Shown here one piece after another: positions 23,930 to 36,600 of a DNA stretch of 64,000 nt. The notes under the pieces were generated by a model. It was not told the origin of the DNA, did no database searches, and worked only from the letters and a program-made list of their open reading frames with translations. Source of the DNA: Dactylis glomerata (lineage: Eukaryota; Streptophyta; Magnoliopsida; Poales; Poaceae); NCBI GenBank assembly GCA_007115705.1, contig QXEO01001562.1, positions 212,476 through 276,475 on the forward strand. Reading direction: 5' to 3'. Position numbers and translations under genes: made by a program. Position 1 is the first letter of the stretch, and each line of letters begins with the position of its first letter.

Positions 23930-24505
23930 CTACCTCAAGGAAGGGCCAGCCCCCGAGACAAGAGTTTCTGCCTCCTTGCCCGCCTCGGGCGGGACTTCCT
24001 TGGCGCTGCTTGCCGGCTTGAGGTGAGGGACTGGCTGGCTCAATGCCGGGCGGCCTGGTTGGACCGCTGCCACCCACTGCAGTAGCTGACGCTTCTCCTC
24101 AGTGATGACCAGAGCTTCCGCCAGCTTAGAGCTGGCCCTTGCACACTCTATCGACTTCTTGTAGCACCCGGCGATAGTAATCACCCCACGAGGGCCAGGA
24201 AGCTTCATCTTCAAGTAGGCGTAGTGCGGGACTGCCATAAACTTGGCCAGGGCAGGTCGACCCAGCAGCGCATGGTAGGGGCTGTTGAGGTCTACCACCT
24301 CGAACCAGATCGGCTCGCGGCAATGATTGTCCTTTCCACCGAACAGCACTTCCAGTTCGATCCTCCCCATTGGTGTACAAGAGTATCCCGGCACGATCCC
24401 ATGGAAGGTCAGCTTGGTAGGCTTTAGCTGGATCGCTGGGATCCTGAGCTTTTCCATCGAAGTGCGGTAGAGAAGGTTGATGCTACTGCCACCATCAATG
24501 AGCAC
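23930..24505 (-). CDS. Retropepsin-type aspartic protease of element D
   Basis: An open frame of 191 residues starting at MLIDGGSSINLLYRTSMEKL. The catalytic Asp lies in IDGGSS close to the N-terminus, and ILLGRP-type LLGRP follows at about residue 85. The segment KLPGPRGVITIAG marks the end of the protease domain, and a Lys/Ala-rich tail follows. The upstream region of the domain (including NAVMQVGPQYMHWSD) is in the gag frame, so a frameshift near 24505-24545 separates gag from protease. No reverse transcriptase follows, as in element E. The product would process Gag in the particle if frameshift-expressed. Confidence 0.75.
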   Translation of the reverse strand: MLIDGGSSINLLYRTSMEKLRIPAIQLKPTKLTFHGIVPGYSCTPMGRIELEVLFGGKDNHCREPIWFEVVDLNSPYHALLGRPALAKFMAVPHYAYLKMKLPGPRGVITIAGCYKKSIECARASSKLAEALVITEEKRQLLQWVAAVQPGRPALSQPVPHLKPASSAKEVPPEAGKEAETLVSGAGPSLR

Positions 24506-24543
24506 ACGCGAGAACCGTCAAGTATGCGTCTCCGAGAACACAA

Positions 24544-26002
24544 TCAGGTCCAAGACCAATGCGTAGCCCTCGGGTCTTGGCATGAGTGGCGGGTGATCTT
24601 CGCACCCCCAGGTGATGGTGCGTCAGACCAGTGCATGTACTGCGGTCCAACTTGCATTACTGCGTTCACCTCGACACCAAACCATGGCTCATCCTTTGGA
24701 TCTTCCATCTGGGAAGTGAACACATGGTATTGTTCCACATTGGCTTCCTGGGGGTAGTCCCCAGCAGCTTTAGCTGGCTGCCGATTCTTGTTTCCTTGCG
24801 CTTCAGCTGGCAGGCCTGGCGGAGGGCCAGGCATTTGGTGGTTACCTTGCTCTAGGTCTCTGGTGAAACTGCACTGGCGAGTAGTATGTGCTACCGGCTT
24901 GCCTGAGATGCTATGGAACTTGCAGGGTTGATCTAGCATCACCTCGATGGTGTACTTGTCCTTGCTGAACTTGTCTCCTTTGCTCTTCTGGCTTCCTCCC
25001 ATAGCCCCCAGGCTTCCTTGAACGGCGGCCACTTGCTGGGAGCCGTACTTGTTATCACGACGCTCATCTTTTCTCTTGCCGTGTCGGTCGCGGTTGTGAT
25101 GTCCACCCTGGCCGGTCGCTGGCTGAGATTGGCCTCCGGCTGGCGCTGGCTCAACATATTGCACCCTTGCAGCAGAGTTGGCGGAAGCATACTTGTCCGC
25201 TATCGCCATGAAGTCAGCCATTGTCTTTGGCTCAGCCCGGTGGAGCTTGTACTTCAACAAGGTTCCTTCTCTGCATCTGTCTGTGAAGTAGCCAATGGCT
25301 TGCTCCTCGCCCACTCCTTCGCATGAGTTGTGCAGCTCGGACCATCTCGTGAGGTAGTCACAGTCTGGTTCATCTGGGCCTTGCTTGCAAAGGGCCAGCT
25401 GCTGTGGGCGGGGCGGTCGCTTGTAAGTTCCTGTGAAGTTCTTGATAAATGCTTCTTGGAAATCATGCCAGGAGTTGATCTGCAGAGCCGGCAGGCTATT
25501 GAGCCATGTCCGAGCAGATCCTGTGAGCATGAGTGGCACGTAGCACACCGCTATCCTCTTGTTGCCACCCGCGATGTCGACGGCGGTGACGTAATCTGAT
25601 AGCTAGTCTTCCGGCTTCACTGCCCCAGTGTACTTGGGCATGTCGCGCGGGAGCACGAACTTGGCCAAAAAGGGCTCATTGCAGATGCGAGGGTCGAAGC
25701 AGACCAGCCCCGCTAAAGATTCCTCCTCGTCGAACTTGGAGTCCGCCAGCTGGTTGAGCCGATGGCGAGCATCATCCTTCGGTGGGTCGACGCGCTCCCC
25801 GATCCTCAGGCTCATGTGCAAGCGGGCTGGCTGATGACCTTGAGCACATTGGCCGGCTCCTTGGGCCAGCACGACTTGCGCCATAGACTTGCTGCGTGCC
25901 GGCTCCACTGCGTCTGTCCGAGGAGGATGGCGCAGCTTGCTGGTGACCGCAGCCGCATCTCGGGGCTGCCGGTTGTGGTAGCCAGAATGCTGGGTGCGGT
26001 GG
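24544..26002 (-). pseudogene. Gag of element D, C-terminal part
   Basis: Continues the gag frame interrupted by element F. It includes PRDMPKYTGAVKPED, a TAG stop at 25603-25605 where E has WLSDY, then the gag domain (LMLTGSARTWLNSLP, SWHDFQEAFIKNF, LTRWSELHNSC, YFTDRCREGTLLKYKL) and a Gly/Gln-rich region. A Cys/His motif (CKFHSISGKPVAHTTRQC) lies near 24885-24940. It ends with a proline-rich stretch before the protease frame. One nonsense change and the F insertion make it inactive. Confidence 0.8.
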
Positions 26003-29000
26003 TGTAACGACCCAGGATTTTATCAAACTTTGGGGGAAAATTTTCGTTTTTATTTTGCTTGTGTTGATTGAAAATTCACAGGGATTTAAAACTTTTTGAG
26101 TTTATTTGAAAGCTTTGTTAGAAAACTATTTTAATTCCTCTACTTCTCTCTTGAAGAACTTCCCTAAGGAAAACCAAATATCAAATTTCATTTCCTTTCT
26201 CTTATTTAAACTTATGCAAGCTAGCTTGCATGGATTTGATTTTCAAAAGTACTTATAGAGTTGGTGTTTCAAAACTATGTTTGAGTGTGGTTTCCAATTA
26301 TTATTTTATAAAAATATTATTTTATTAATTTAGAAGGAATTAATTACAAACCCTATTTCTATTATTTTATGCAAGCAAACCCATTTTGTTAAGTTATAAA
26401 ACCATTGTGAAAATATTGTTTTGGTTCTAAAAGTATGTTTTCCTATTGATTTAAAACCTTGCTGTGAATTTTGTAAAATTTCTGAAAGTGGTTTGAATTG
26501 AATTGAAGCCTTTTTGCAAAAGATACAAAAGAAATAGAAATCAGAAAAGAGAAAAGAATCAAAACAAATAAAAATAGATAAGGGCCAGGGGGCACCGTTT
26601 CGGCCCAACAAAGAAAGCAGCCCGCGGCCCAGGAAGACCTTTACCGAAACGGTACCCTATCCCTTCCTCTCTGTCACCGACAGGTGGGACCCACCTTGTC
26701 AGGTCCTTCTTCTTCTTCCCCGGTAACCACTCCCTCTCTCACTGGAAACGGCCGGAGTAACCCCCTCCTTCAATTCCCATCACTGCATGCTTAATTCGAG
26801 CACCCGCTGAGCCTATAAGTAGCCCGTTGGCCCCGCTCGCACCGCTCCTCCTTTCCCCTTCTCAAATTGCCGCCAGGCTGTTGGAATTGCACGCCGGAAG
26901 TCCGCCACTGTCTCGGTCATCGTCGCTCGATTCCGGTGACAACAGAGGGTAACGCCACCCCCTTTCGGTACTCCACCCTGTTATCGAATCACGCGCATCT
27001 TCTGATCCCTCGTGCATGACCCAACTTGCAGCCAAACGACCTCCCCATCACAACCCGAAGCTCACAGTCGCCGTCGACATCTCCAGTCGTCACTCCCTTC
27101 GGCATCTGGAAGCAATCGTGGAAGTAAACCACGCACCCTAGTCGGCCGCGCCCTCCTGCATCTTGTCATGACGGCGCCGTCGCCCAGGAGTCATTGTAAC
27201 GCCGCCGCCATCCACCCTCTGCGTGCCCCGCCGGAGAAGATGGCCGGAACCCTAATCCCCTCGGTGAGCTCTCCCAGTTTGATCTCGACCGTAGGATCTA
27301 AATCTAGAGGCAGAGAATAGATCACTTAATGAAAGGGTATCTTTAGATCTGATCCGTCCAGACTCATTTTAATCCGACGCTCCACGATGGTGATCCTACC
27401 GAACCGGTACGAGCCATTCAGAATCAGCCACGTGGCCTCCTCTAGATCAAACAGAATTTCGAAATAGAAATTGAAGCAGATTTAGGCTGAAACTTTGAAA
27501 AGTCATAACTTTTGATCTGTAATTCGAAAAATAGCAAATGATATACCGTTGGAATCCTTGAAACTTGTAGAATCCAGTGGTACCATAAAATCTTATATTT
27601 TATGGGTTCAATTTGAAACTATTTTCAAATTGGAATCAGACCTTCTATTAGCTTGTTAAATTCATATCTTTAGTTCTGGATGTCCAAAAATTACAAATTT
27701 GTAGTCTTTGGAATCCTCTCAACTTGTAGAACATCATAGGATCAATAAAATCCAAATTTGATACGTGCACACACTTTGTGCATTCAAATTTGTCCAAGTC
27801 ACCATTTAGGTGATAATTCCAATTCTGTAACTTATTTTGGGATGATTCCAATTGCAGTAGCTTTGTATTACTGCAAGCTATCCAGTAGCATCACTCCCAT
27901 AATTTCTTGAATCATATTACAATTATTCAAATTCTAACATGAGAATTTGAGTATTCCTATATAGACTAATTCTATTTCTATTTCAATCTATGATTCCTTC
28001 TACTTTAGCAAATCCTATGATCATACCTAGTCATCAATGTTATCTAAATAACATCTTGATCCAGACCATATCTACTTAGACCAATCTTGTCTAGCTCACA
28101 CATATTCAAATTACAATAGGGTGGTTTGAGTAAAGTGTGATGCACCTCAATCATAGGATTCTATTCTTACTATCCTTGTGGTGTTGATCTAATCCACATT
28201 TTAGCACATATCCACTACTCCTTGTACCCATAGAAACCTTAAACCATAATCTCACATGTTATCTACCCATACTCAATCATCTGCCCACTTGATCCTGATT
28301 TCATGTGTATAACTATTCAATTAACAAATGAGTTAATTGAGTAACTCAATGCTTCATGAACCCTAGCCCATTGCCTAAGTGTAATATATACTATTTAAGA
28401 ATAATTGTTATCACACTTATTCAATAGTATTGCTATTGCACTATTTTGTCTCTTATGTGATTTACCCACATGAGATATTCTAAGATTCAATATGCTTTGA
28501 TAAAGCATAAAGATCTCACTCATCATATTTTATCTAATTCATATATATTCAAATTGCAATTGTGCTACTTGAGTAGAATATGAATTCATCTCAAACCTAG
28601 ATTTTGTTAATGTGGTGATGTTATAGCCCATACCGTAGTATGTGTTATACACCATATCAATCAATGAACCATCTGAACCATGTCCTCAAAGATCAATCAT
28701 TCCTACTCAATCCAATGCCTACTTATCTTGATCACATGTATTGAACTATTCAACTTGCAAATGTGCTAATTGAGTACTTCAAGCAATCTTAAAACCTAGC
28801 CCAGTTCGTAAGTGCAGCAGATGCTATTTAAGAGTAATTGTTGTCAATTTACTCAATAGTATTGTAGTTGCACAAATTGACTCTTGTGTAATTTATTTCA
28901 CATGAGCCATTCCTAAAACTCCTATATGCTTTGATAAAGCATAAAAACTTTATCAATTATATTTTGCCTAGCTCCAATTATCTCTCAAACCATATTGATC

Positions 29001-30532
29001 CTTCCCAACTAAGCTCTCAAATTCATATCTCACAAATCATGATCCTTTGCCATATCTTTCTTATCTTAACATCTCAACAAATCTAAATTGTTAAACAAAC
29101 ACCTTTCAATTGTTTGATTTGTTTGATTGTGTTTGCATGGATTGTTTATGGTATGCTATTTCTTGTGCTATAGTTTGTGCGAAGAGCTACGTGCTTAGTT
29201 GAGAGAAGTGGAACGTCATGATCTTCAAAAAGGCAAGTGACACGCATGTTCCCTACCCATTTTATTATGCATTAGTATATTCACCTCTTGTAGTATGCAT
29301 GATAGGTGTTTTACTCCACTGTTTTATCAAATGCTTAGATCCCAGTAGTGTGTAGCTACCCCCTCAAACCCCACCTGATAGGATGCTAAGTACTTTGTTA
29401 ACTTTGATGCTATGCTAAGATCACTTGAAAAGTGTTTTGTGAAAAGTTAAGAACTTCAACTAAAATGAAACACCTGGGTGGATTGGTTTGATAAGATGAG
29501 GTGAGGTAGGTGGGTTACGGGGACGCAAGCCTCATAAGAGGATGTGGGAACCGAACACCGCTCGGGATGGCCACCCAGGAATAAAGAGATGGCTATGTCT
29601 TCCATGCTTATTGTACTTCCAGTGCAGCCTTATGACATTATGGGCTCTGTCTTGACTGATTAGAATGTGGGAGTGCAACTAGGTGCAAGAATACGGTGGT
29701 AGAAAAATTATAGGTTGGGAACGGCTCTTGCCAGTTAGTTGCCCTCTCCTTCTAAAAGGTCTCGTTTCAATTCATGTATGGGCATGAAATAAATCGTAAG
29801 GTGAAAGTGCACAACCCTTGCAAGGTGTTTAAATCTAATCGATTAGCCGTGTCCTCGGTTATGGACAATTGAGTCTCTAGACATGGAATGTACGGAATAA
29901 TCTCATCACCGATTCAGAATTATTAAAATCTTGTCTAGAAACCCCTAGGTAGGAACTAAGGACCATACACTCTGAGGGGTGGTGGTGCCTGAGGTTCCAA
30001 ACTTTGTTGAGTTGCGCCCAGAACTACATACCGGCCAGTATGTAGTGTATGGGGGGTTGTCTTGACCCTTGAAAATAAAATTTGTTGAAAGAAAGTATTT
30101 AAAATGTTTATAGGATAAAATTGGCTTTATGCAAATCAGCCTTTGAGATCCACCAGCCAAATGTCATGTAGTATAGTCTTTCCACAAAAATGCCACCAAA
30201 TATGTGTCTTTTGCCAGTACATCATTGTACTGACCCCTTTGGGGCTGCATATTCAAACGTGCAGGTTTTAATTCGAGTAAGGAACCAGGAGTAGGATCTC
30301 GAGCTTACATTCCAACACGTCTGCCTGTGGCACTTGATGAAGATGGAAGCTCACTGCAACTATGCTTTATGCTGTGTACTCATAAGGTAGAAGACCTATA
30401 TAACTGGATTTACGTTGTAATATTGATGCTATTGCAATGATTACTTATTTTGTACTGTGGTGCTATCTACTGATCCAGGGAATGGCACAGATACACAGGA
30501 GTTCTGCCTTTAGTAAAAGGCGGGGCGTCACA
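26003..30532 (+). repeat. 5' LTR of element F (4530 bp)
   Basis: Near-identical to 33688-38218. An AT-rich first ~580 bp is followed by a CT/GC-rich zone with a CCTATAAGTAGCC TATA-like motif at about 26813-26825. Downstream come a GC-rich leader and long AT-rich sequence. Short ORFs inside (for example 27012-27320) are shared by both LTRs but show no domain. Possible splice signals are CTCGGTGAGCTC near 27260 and CGTGCAGGTTTT near 30260. No nested element was seen within the LTR. Confidence 0.9.
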
Positions 30533-30535
30533 GAA

Positions 30536-30547
30536 TGGTATCAGAGC
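30536..30547 (+). promoter_or_regulatory. Primer-binding site of element F (initiator tRNA-Met)
   Basis: TGGTATCAGAGC three bases after the LTR end; the standard plant initiator-methionine tRNA primer site. Confidence 0.95.
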
Positions 30548-30736
30548 ATAGTGTTGCCTGTAGGATCGAGACCCTAGGTTTGGAATAGAATAGGAAGCCC
30601 TTAGGATTCTTTCCTCTCTCTTCAAAAGAAAATCATTTCAGTCTCCTAAAATGAAATCTATCTACTTCTCAGTTTGAAATTTTCTTGTAAGAACTTACCC
30701 CATTCAATTGTTTTACCCTACTCCCTTCTAATTTAG

Positions 30737-31258
30737 ATGACCAACCTCATTGAATCACTGAAGAAAGGCCCAGTGATGATCATGACCCTGAAGTGTGAGA
30801 CTGAGTTTCCCAAAGCATTGAAGAACCTCATGTTAAGTATGGGAATGCAAGGAGAAGCTGTTTACAAAGGATTTCCCGTGATAGATGAAGGTGAAGAATA
30901 TTGGTGGGTGCAACTGCACCTATACAAGAACAAGGAAGATGACCACAAGAAGATGGGACTTCGGATGTTCACCAACTCCGAGATGTATCCATCATTTCTT
31001 GACTCAGCAAGATGTGCTGCTTGGTCAGCAATAAAGGAACTTGGAGAAAGACTTAAGTGGATACTTCATAATACTCAGCAAGACCTCAAAGAAGAAAAGG
31101 AAGACACCACTACATTGAAGGAAACCATAAACCAACTTCAAGGTGACATGGAAAAGCTAGCATCTGAACTTAGTGTTCAAGAAGACCTCATCAAAACCAA
31201 GGATGAGAAAATTACCAATCTACTAAAGCAGCTGGAACAGAACAATGGATCTACTTAG
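30737..31258 (+). CDS. Unrecognised 173-residue protein of element F, globular domain plus coiled coil
   Basis: The first ATG after the primer site opens an intact 173-codon frame. Residues 1-115 look globular and carry a YKGFPVIDEGEEYWWVQLHLY-like core and a SARCAAWSAIKELGERLKW helix. Residues 115-170 are strongly charged with heptad spacing (LKETINQLQGDMEKLASELS), a likely coiled coil. There is no signal peptide or membrane segment. It sits where gag would start, ahead of a degenerate CCHC knuckle, so it may be the N-terminal part of a modified Gag or a captured host domain. The family is not recognised. Intactness in a recently inserted element suggests the copy was expressible. Confidence 0.65.
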   Translation: MTNLIESLKKGPVMIMTLKCETEFPKALKNLMLSMGMQGEAVYKGFPVIDEGEEYWWVQLHLYKNKEDDHKKMGLRMFTNSEMYPSFLDSARCAAWSAIKELGERLKWILHNTQQDLKEEKEDTTTLKETINQLQGDMEKLASELSVQEDLIKTKDEKITNLLKQLEQNNGST

Positions 31259-31497
31259 AAGAGTACCAAGAAGCCTTAGTTGGACCTCCATTTAGGCAAT
31301 TTTAATAAGCAACAACGTGTAACAAACGTGATGGTCATGCCGACTTGTGGATGATCGTACCTTCCCGTTTGTTTGAAAACTAGTTTGCTTGTTATGATGA
31401 ATGTTTGTTAGACATTGCTTGTAGGATAAATTGTTTTGATCTGTTTTGTTTTGGGTAAGATTTTCTTCTTTAGATCTCTTCTATCTAATTCTCATCT

Positions 31498-31692
31498 ATG
31501 CTAAGACCTAAACTTGTCCCAAAACCCAAACAAAAGTTTTCTCAGCAACAGAACAACTACAATGACCCTCAGTCGAAGGTAAGGATACTGAGTACAACAA
31601 CAAGGGGTAGTGTTTTAAGTGCAAGAGACTGGAATATTACGCAAGAGGGTGCACAAAGGATGATACCCCAAGACTCCAGTAAACTAGAATAG
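31498..31692 (+). pseudogene. Degenerate gag zinc-knuckle region of element F
   Basis: At 31611-31652 one frame reads C-F-K-C, four residues, Y, four residues, C. This is a CCHC zinc knuckle with the His replaced by Tyr and a TAG immediately upstream. The surrounding sequence is Gln/Pro/Lys-rich as in gag tails. It supports the idea that F's internal region derives from a gag gene whose 3' part has decayed and whose pol has been lost. Confidence 0.5.
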
Positions 31693-31777
31693 CAGAAGGA
31701 TACCTCTCAAACAATAAGAAGACACCCCAAGGTGTAGCTAATATGGAAGTGCTACTATTCAACCACCTCATGCAAGA

Positions 31778-31856
31778 AAGGTGGAAAAGAGCAAACAGAG
31801 CAATGGAAAGAGCAAACAGAGCAATGGAAAGAACAAACAGAGCAATGGAAAGGATT
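31778..31856. repeat. 21-bp tandem repeat
   Basis: About three copies of a GAAAGAGCAAACAGAGCAATG unit with one internal difference (GAAAGAACAAAC...). No gene is supported across it. Confidence 0.85.
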
Positions 31857-33687
31857 TCAATTCCTCTTAAATGGCAAACCAAAGGATCTACAACTTAAGG
31901 ATTATTGCCATGAACTTTGTTGAAAACCTCTAGCTAGGAACGATAGATTTTGTTTTCAAATTTCAAAATAGAATTTGGGAACTTGGTTCCAATTTCAACA
32001 AAACTTTTGTTTAGAAGCTAGTGAGGTTGACCAAGAGTTAGAATGCGAGATGCACCAAACCAAATACAAGGTAATGATTGAGTGCGACATGGATTCGCGC
32101 CCATGACGACTACTCATATTGTTCGCTCTTGTATGAGGAATGGTGAATCTAGAGAGACATACCTACTTGAGAGACGACGTCATTAAACCTTAACCCTAGG
32201 AGGATAATATGTTACACCCCTTATAGTGAGCCAGTGTGGCCAAAAACGTAGGAATACGATGAGAACTTGGAACTTTTGAATCACTACACGAATCAGAAAC
32301 GTGTTGCTCAGTGGGCTTTGAATATGAAGACTGTTCAGCTTCGACTGCTACCTGTTCAACTACCTCCCTGAGCCTATAAAAGAGAAGTCACTCCTCTCCA
32401 GAGAATCACAACAGAGACAACCACCAACTATGAGATTGCCACCTGATTTCAAAGCTTTACGCCACCGAAGTCTACCCCATCCCGACCTGCGACATTATGA
32501 GGCAACTCTCCGAATCCCTGAAACTACTTTCCTGCCCATGAGAGCTTCGTAGACCCCTTTTCCCTGAGAAGGAGTTCATCTTCGAGATATGATCAAGTTG
32601 TTCAGCGCCTTTCAACAACTATGAAGACGGTTGCTAAAGGAATTCTTAAGGACCATCTGGTACCTGTGGCAAGTAACACGACTTGCTCCGGTAACTTGAA
32701 AAGATTCAACAATACTGGTTATAAGGCAACCTTCCGTCCCTTAAAGGTGCGAGTATCTCTTACAGAGTCCACCTTGTTTACCCCTATGAAATGCATGAGA
32801 AGACTGCAAAGAAATGCCATCCTAATTCATTTGGATGTGTGGTCTCATCATGTTCGTGGGGCAAACATGCAGTACTTGACACTGAATCATCTTTTGAGAT
32901 TCTATAATGAAAATCAGCTAAAAAGCAACAAGGAGTATGGCGATAGCCTGTATGCTGTCTTGGCCTTGGTGAGAACCGACCAAGAAAAGGGCTAGATACA
33001 CATTCTTGGAAGATGTACTACAACCAGGAAGGATTACCAGAACAGACTGGTATCGTGGAAGATTGAAGATCAGAATGTTATAATGAAGCAACCATAATAT
33101 GAAGAACCTCTAAGAATGATGATAAGAAAGTTGAGATGATGAGAGGATACCCTCTCAGCTTGGTCTTCTGAATGACCCAAAGAGGAGACAACTCAGCTTG
33201 GTCCTCTGATTGAACCAAAGAGTGACTCCTTAGTGTCCAAAGTAGTTCAACAACTACCCCGTTGGATAGAAAGCTCTACAATAGAGTAAGGTTACCTCAA
33301 GCAACCCCATAAGGAAGATTGGTGCCCGGATTTGTGAATAGACACCCACCTATTGTAAATGAAGATGTGGACTACCCTATTGGTGACAACGCAATGGATG
33401 ATATCTGCTTATCACCAGAATTGGATGGAACCCTTGGTGTGCCCACTTTTGAACATAGTTGTGGGCATAAGGACTTCCGAGAAGAGCGATTCAAGGAAAA
33501 TGACACAACGGTGAATGCAAGCTGGGAACAAAATGCAAGTGCCTAAGGAAGCATCAAGATACCACCAAGAGAAATTTTCTTTTAAGGGTGGTAGCCACCC
33601 AAATACCTAAACCCAGATAACCTAATACCTACTTTCTTTCTAGCCTCTCCAATCTCGAGGACGAGATTTCTTTTAAGGGTGGTAGTC
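31857..33687 (+). other. 3' internal region of element F, no recognised gene
   Basis: About 1.8 kb with short frames at 32621-32995 and 33319-33546 that show no family motif. A TGTTACACCCC at about 32211, the style of a Gypsy LTR start, is not matched by a second copy. Two copies of TTCTTTTAAGGGTGGTAG occur about 92 bp apart (around 33577 and 33669); the second adjoins the 3' LTR and is the likely polypurine tract. Confidence 0.5.
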
Positions 33688-36600
33688 TGTAACGACCCAG
33701 GATTTTATCAAACTTTGGGGGAAAATTTTCGTTTTTATTTTGCTTGTGTTGATTGAAAATTCACAGGGATTTAAAACTTTTTGAGTTTATTTGAAAGCTT
33801 TGTTAGAAAACTATTTTAATTCCTCTACTTCTCTCTTGAAGAACTTCCCTAAGGAAAACCAAATATCAAATTTCATTTCCTTTCTCTTATTTAAACTTAT
33901 GCAAGCTAGCTTGCATGGATTTGATTTTCAAAAGTACTTATAGAGTTGGTGTTTCAAAACTATGTTTGAGTGTGGTTTCCAATTATTATTTTATAAAAAT
34001 ATTATTTTATTAATTTAGAAGGAATTAATTACAAACCCTATTTCTATTATTTTATGCAAGCAAACCCATTTTGTTAAGTTATAAAACCATTGTGAAAATA
34101 TTGTTTTGGTTCTAAAAGTATGTTTTCCTATTGATTTAAAACCTTGCTGTGAATTTTGTAAAATTTCTGAAAGTGGTTTGAATTGAATTGAAGCCTTTTT
34201 GCAAAAGATACAAAAGAAATAGAAATCAGAAAAGAGAAAAGAATCAAAACAAATAAAAATAGATAAGGGCCAGGGGGCACCGTTTCGGCCCAACAAAGAA
34301 AGCAGCCCGCGGCCCAGGAAGACCTTTACCGAAACGGTACCCTATCCCTTCCTCTCTGTCACCGACAGGTGGGACCCACCTTGTCAGGTCCTTCTTCTTC
34401 TTCCCCCGGTAACCACTCCCTCTCTCACTGGAAACGGCCGGAGTAACCCCCTCCTTCAATTCCCATCACTGCATGCTTAATTCGAGCACCCGCTGAGCCT
34501 ATAAGTAGCCCGTTGGCCCCGCTCGCACCGCTCCTCCTTTCCCCTTCTCAAATTGCCGCCAGGCTGTTGGAATTGCACGCCGGAAGTCCGCCACTGTCTC
34601 GGTCATCGTCGCTCGATTCCGGTGACAACAGAGGGTAACGCCACCCCCTTTCGGTACTCCACCCTGTTATCGAATCACGCGCATCTTCTGATCCCTCGTG
34701 CATGACCCAACTTGCAGCCAAACGACCTCCCCATCACAACCCGAAGCTCACAGTCGCCATCGACATCTCCAGTCGTCACTCCCTTCGGCATCTGGAAGCA
34801 ATCGTGGAAGTAAACCACGCACCCTAGTCGGCCGCGCCCTCCTGCATCTTGTCATGACGGCGCCGTCGCCCAGGAGTCATTGTAACGCCGCCGCCATCCA
34901 CCCTCTGCGTGCCCCGCCGGAGAAGATGGCCGGAACCCTAATCCCCTCGGTGAGCTCTCCCAGTTTGATCTCGACCGTAGGATCTAAATCTAGAGGCAGA
35001 GAATAGATCACTTAATGAAAGGGTATCTTTAGATCTGATCCGTCCAGACTCATTTTAATCCGACGCTCCACGATGGTGATCCTACCGAACCGGTACGAGC
35101 CATTCAGAATCAGCCACGTGGCCTCCTCTAGATCAAACAGAATTTCGAAATAGAAATTGAAGCAGATTTAGGCTGAAACTTTGAAAAGTCATAACTTTTG
35201 ATCTGTAATTCGAAAAATAGCAAATGATATACCGTTGGAATCCTTGAAACTTGTAGAATCCAGTGGTACCATAAAATCTTATATTTTATGGGTTCAATTT
35301 GAAACTATTTTCAAATTGGAATCAGACCTTCTATTAGCTTGTTAAATTCATATCTTTAGTTCTGGATGTCCAAAAATTACAAATTTGTAGTCTTTGGAAT
35401 CCTCTCAACTTGTAGAACATCATAGGATCAATAAAATCCAAATTTGATATGTGCACACACTTTGTGCATTCAAATTTGTCCAAGTCACCATTTAGGTGAT
35501 AATTCCAATTCTGTAACTTATTTTGGGATGATTCCAATTGCAGTAGCTTTGTATTACTGCAAGCTATCCAGTAGCATCACTCCCATAATTTCTTGAACCA
35601 TATTACAATTATTCAAATTCTAACATGAGAATTTGAGTATTCCTATATAGATTAATTCTATTTCTATTTCAATCTATGATTCCTTCTACTTTAGCAAATC
35701 CTATGATCATACCTAGTCATCAATGTTATCTAAATAACATCTTGATCCAGACCATATCTACTTAGACCAATCTTGTCTAGCTCACACATATTCAAATTAC
35801 AATAGGGTGGTTTGAGTAAAGTGTGATGCACCTCAATCATAGGATTCTATTCTTACTATCCTTGTGGTGTTGATCTAATCCACATTTTAGCACATATCCA
35901 CTACTCCTTGTACCCATAGAAACCTTAAACCATAATCTCACATGTTATCTACCCATACTCAATCATCTGCCCACTTGATCCTGATTTCATGTGTATAACT
36001 ATTCAATTAACAAATGAGTTAATTGAGTAACTCAATGCTTCATGAACCCTAGCCCATTGCCTAAGTGTAATATATACTATTTAAGAATAATTGTTATCAC
36101 ACTTATTCAATAGTATTGCTATTGCACTATTTTGTCTCTTATGTGATTTACCCACATGAGATATTCTAAGATTCAATATGCTTTGATAAAGCATAAAGAT
36201 CTCACTCATCATATTTTATCTAATTCATATATATTCAAATTGCAATTGTGCTACTTGAGTAGAATATGAATTCATCTCAAACCTAGATTTTGTTAATGTG
36301 GTGATGTTATAGCCCATACCGTAGTATGTGTTATACACCATATCGATCAATGAACCATCTGAACCATGTCCTCAAAGATCAATCATTCCTACTCAATCCA
36401 ATGCCTACTTATCTTGATCACATGTATTGAACTATTCAACTTGCAAATGTGCTAATTGAGTACTTCAAGCAATCTTAAAACCTAGCCCAGTTCGTAAGTG
36501 TAGCAGATGCTATTTAAGAGTAATTGTTGTCAATTTACTCAATAGTATTGTAGTTGCACAAATTGACTCTTGTGTAATTTATTTCACATGAGCCATTCCT

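Noticed and set aside
26330..26611. 93-codon minus ORF in the F LTR (also 34015-34296)
   Set aside because: Composition follows the AT-rich LTR; no homology pattern; duplicated by the LTR itself.
27012..27320. 102-codon + ORF in the F LTR (also at 34698-35006)
   Set aside because: It lies in the GC-rich leader part of the LTR, has no domain, and is present in both LTRs only because they are copies.
32211..32260. TGTTACACCCC as the start of another LTR inside F
   Set aside because: No second copy, matching end or TSD was found.
32621..32995. 124-codon + ORF in F as a gene
   Set aside because: No motif, no clear context and no link to the intact ORF; could be chance or a worn gag/pol remnant.
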